A stretch of 5,606 nt of DNA from Elusimicrobiota bacterium. GTDB taxonomy: Bacteria; Elusimicrobiota; Elusimicrobia; UBA1565; UBA9628. The stretch lies in the NCBI GenBank assembly GCA_016194625.1, contig JACQBB010000004.1, forward strand, positions 1 through 5,606. Direction: 5' to 3'. Positions 5,151 through 5,606 of the stretch are shown here, piece after piece. The first letter of the stretch is position 1, and each line of letters begins with the position of its first letter. The notes under the pieces are model-generated. The model had not been told where the DNA came from, searched no databases, and saw only the letters and a program-made list of their open reading frames with translations. The position numbers and the translations under genes are program-made.

Positions 5151-5570
5151 ATCAAAGTCGAGACCGGTTCGGCGAAGCGGCGCAAGCTGATCGCGGAGAT
5201 GAACCTCATCCCGCTGATCGACGTGTCGCTGATCCTGGTCATCATCTTCATGGTGCTGACGCCCATCCTGGTCCACCACCAGCTGACCGTCAAGCTCCCG
5301 CACGCCGCCTCCGGCGAGAGCGCCGCCTCCGACACCGCCGTCACCGTCCAGATCTCGCGCACCGGCGGCGTGACCGTCGAGGGCCAGGCCGTGAAGTGGG
5401 ACAAGCTGGAGCGCGAGCTGACCCTGCGCCTGCCCAAGTCCGCGGGCAAGACCTTGCTCGTCCAGGCCGACCGCACCGTCCCCGTCGAGAAGGTCGTGAC
5501 CGTGCTGGACATCGCCAAGCGCCTGGGCGTCGGCAAGCTCGGGGTCGGGGTGACGCCGGAGGAGAAGTGA
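5151..5570 (+). CDS. exbD: ExbD/TolR biopolymer transport protein, apparent ATC start
   Basis: From ATC 5151 the protein has 139 residues, the usual ExbD/TolR size. It has a basic cytoplasmic N-terminus with KRRKLIAEMN (9-18), a single TM segment about 20-40, and a periplasmic domain of about 95 residues. D24 in PLIDVSLILVIIFMV is the conserved proton-coupling aspartate. The periplasmic part (TVQISRTGGVTVEG..., LLVQADRTVPVEKVVTVLDIAKRLGVGKLGVGV) follows the family closely. The first in-frame ATG is 5199, but that would start at MNLIPLID, remove the conserved basic lead-in and lack a spaced ribosome binding site. No ATG, GTG or TTG lies in frame between the TAG at 5139 and 5199, so ATC after AGGAGAG is the best start (a CTG at 5187 is the only other). 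It works with ExbB, 9 bases upstream; its stop overlaps the next gene (GTGA). Confidence 0.93.
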   Translation: MKVETGSAKRRKLIAEMNLIPLIDVSLILVIIFMVLTPILVHHQLTVKLPHAASGESAASDTAVTVQISRTGGVTVEGQAVKWDKLERELTLRLPKSAGKTLLVQADRTVPVEKVVTVLDIAKRLGVGKLGVGVTPEEK

Positions 5571-5606
5571 CCGAGGCGCTGAAGCCGTACCTCGCGCGCT
5601 CGTTCG
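5567..5606 (+). CDS. start of a probable TonB/TolA-like energy transducer (partial)
   Basis: GTG at 5567 overlaps the exbD stop as GTGA and is preceded by GGAGGAG (5558-5564), so it is a well-formed coupled start. Only 13 residues are visible, MTEALKPYLARSF. A short cytoplasmic N-terminus of the type ..L+PYL..S.. placed directly after exbD or tolR is what TonB or TolA proteins show before their single membrane anchor, but the anchor itself lies outside the window. Position supports the call more than sequence does. Confidence 0.5.
   Translation, partial: MTEALKPYLARSF

Noticed and set aside
3435..5303. Long minus-strand ORF (622 codons) across the oxidoreductase and exbB/exbD
   Set aside because: Its translation is low-complexity R/G/D-rich sequence without domains and lies antisense or out of frame to clear MDR and ExbB/ExbD genes; long false ORFs are expected at this G+C.

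Overview
The window is a GC-rich bacterial chromosome segment (host genes run at about 70-75% G+C in the stretches I counted) with genes for a Gram-negative, diderm-type envelope. An ExbB/ExbD-type proton channel pair sits at the right end. A signal-peptide-bearing, membrane-anchored protein coupled to a MoxR AAA+ ATPase sits at the left end. I cannot name the phylum from sequence alone.

Layout. Positions 1-882 (minus) hold a MoxR-family ATPase cut by the window edge. Positions 879-1964 (minus) hold an unrecognised membrane-anchored exported protein whose stop overlaps the moxR start (ATGA), so the two form one operon read leftwards. Positions 2011-3305 hold an insert of lower G+C, about 43-58% in sampled lines. 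It reads as two integron-type gene cassettes in tandem on the minus strand. Each is one ORF followed by an attC-like palindromic recombination site (2454-2534 and 2011-2089), and a bare core site GTTAGCC marks the outer edge at 3299-3305. No integrase is visible, so it looks like a small integrase-less cassette cluster (CALIN-type) or cassettes inserted at a secondary site. Cassette 1 encodes a 252-residue unknown protein with an RNxxxH motif typical of HEPN ribonucleases. Cassette 2 encodes a 113-residue zinc-ribbon membrane protein. Positions 3306-3457 are non-coding, with a possible promoter pointing into the cassettes. Positions 3458-4471 (minus) hold a zinc-independent quinone-oxidoreductase-like MDR enzyme. 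Positions 4472-4517 are a 46-bp divergent promoter region. Positions 4518-5141, 5151-5570 and 5567-end (plus) hold exbB/tolQ, exbD/tolR and the first codons of a probable TonB/TolA-like gene.

How they fit. The right-hand operon would convert proton-motive force into work at the outer membrane. The left-hand pair resembles arrangements where a MoxR ATPase acts on a membrane or exported partner. The cassettes are unrelated accessory cargo lying just upstream of that pair. The most noteworthy points are the cassette insert with a candidate HEPN toxin or defence protein, the apparently leaderless divergent promoters, and an exbD gene whose best start is the rare codon ATC.
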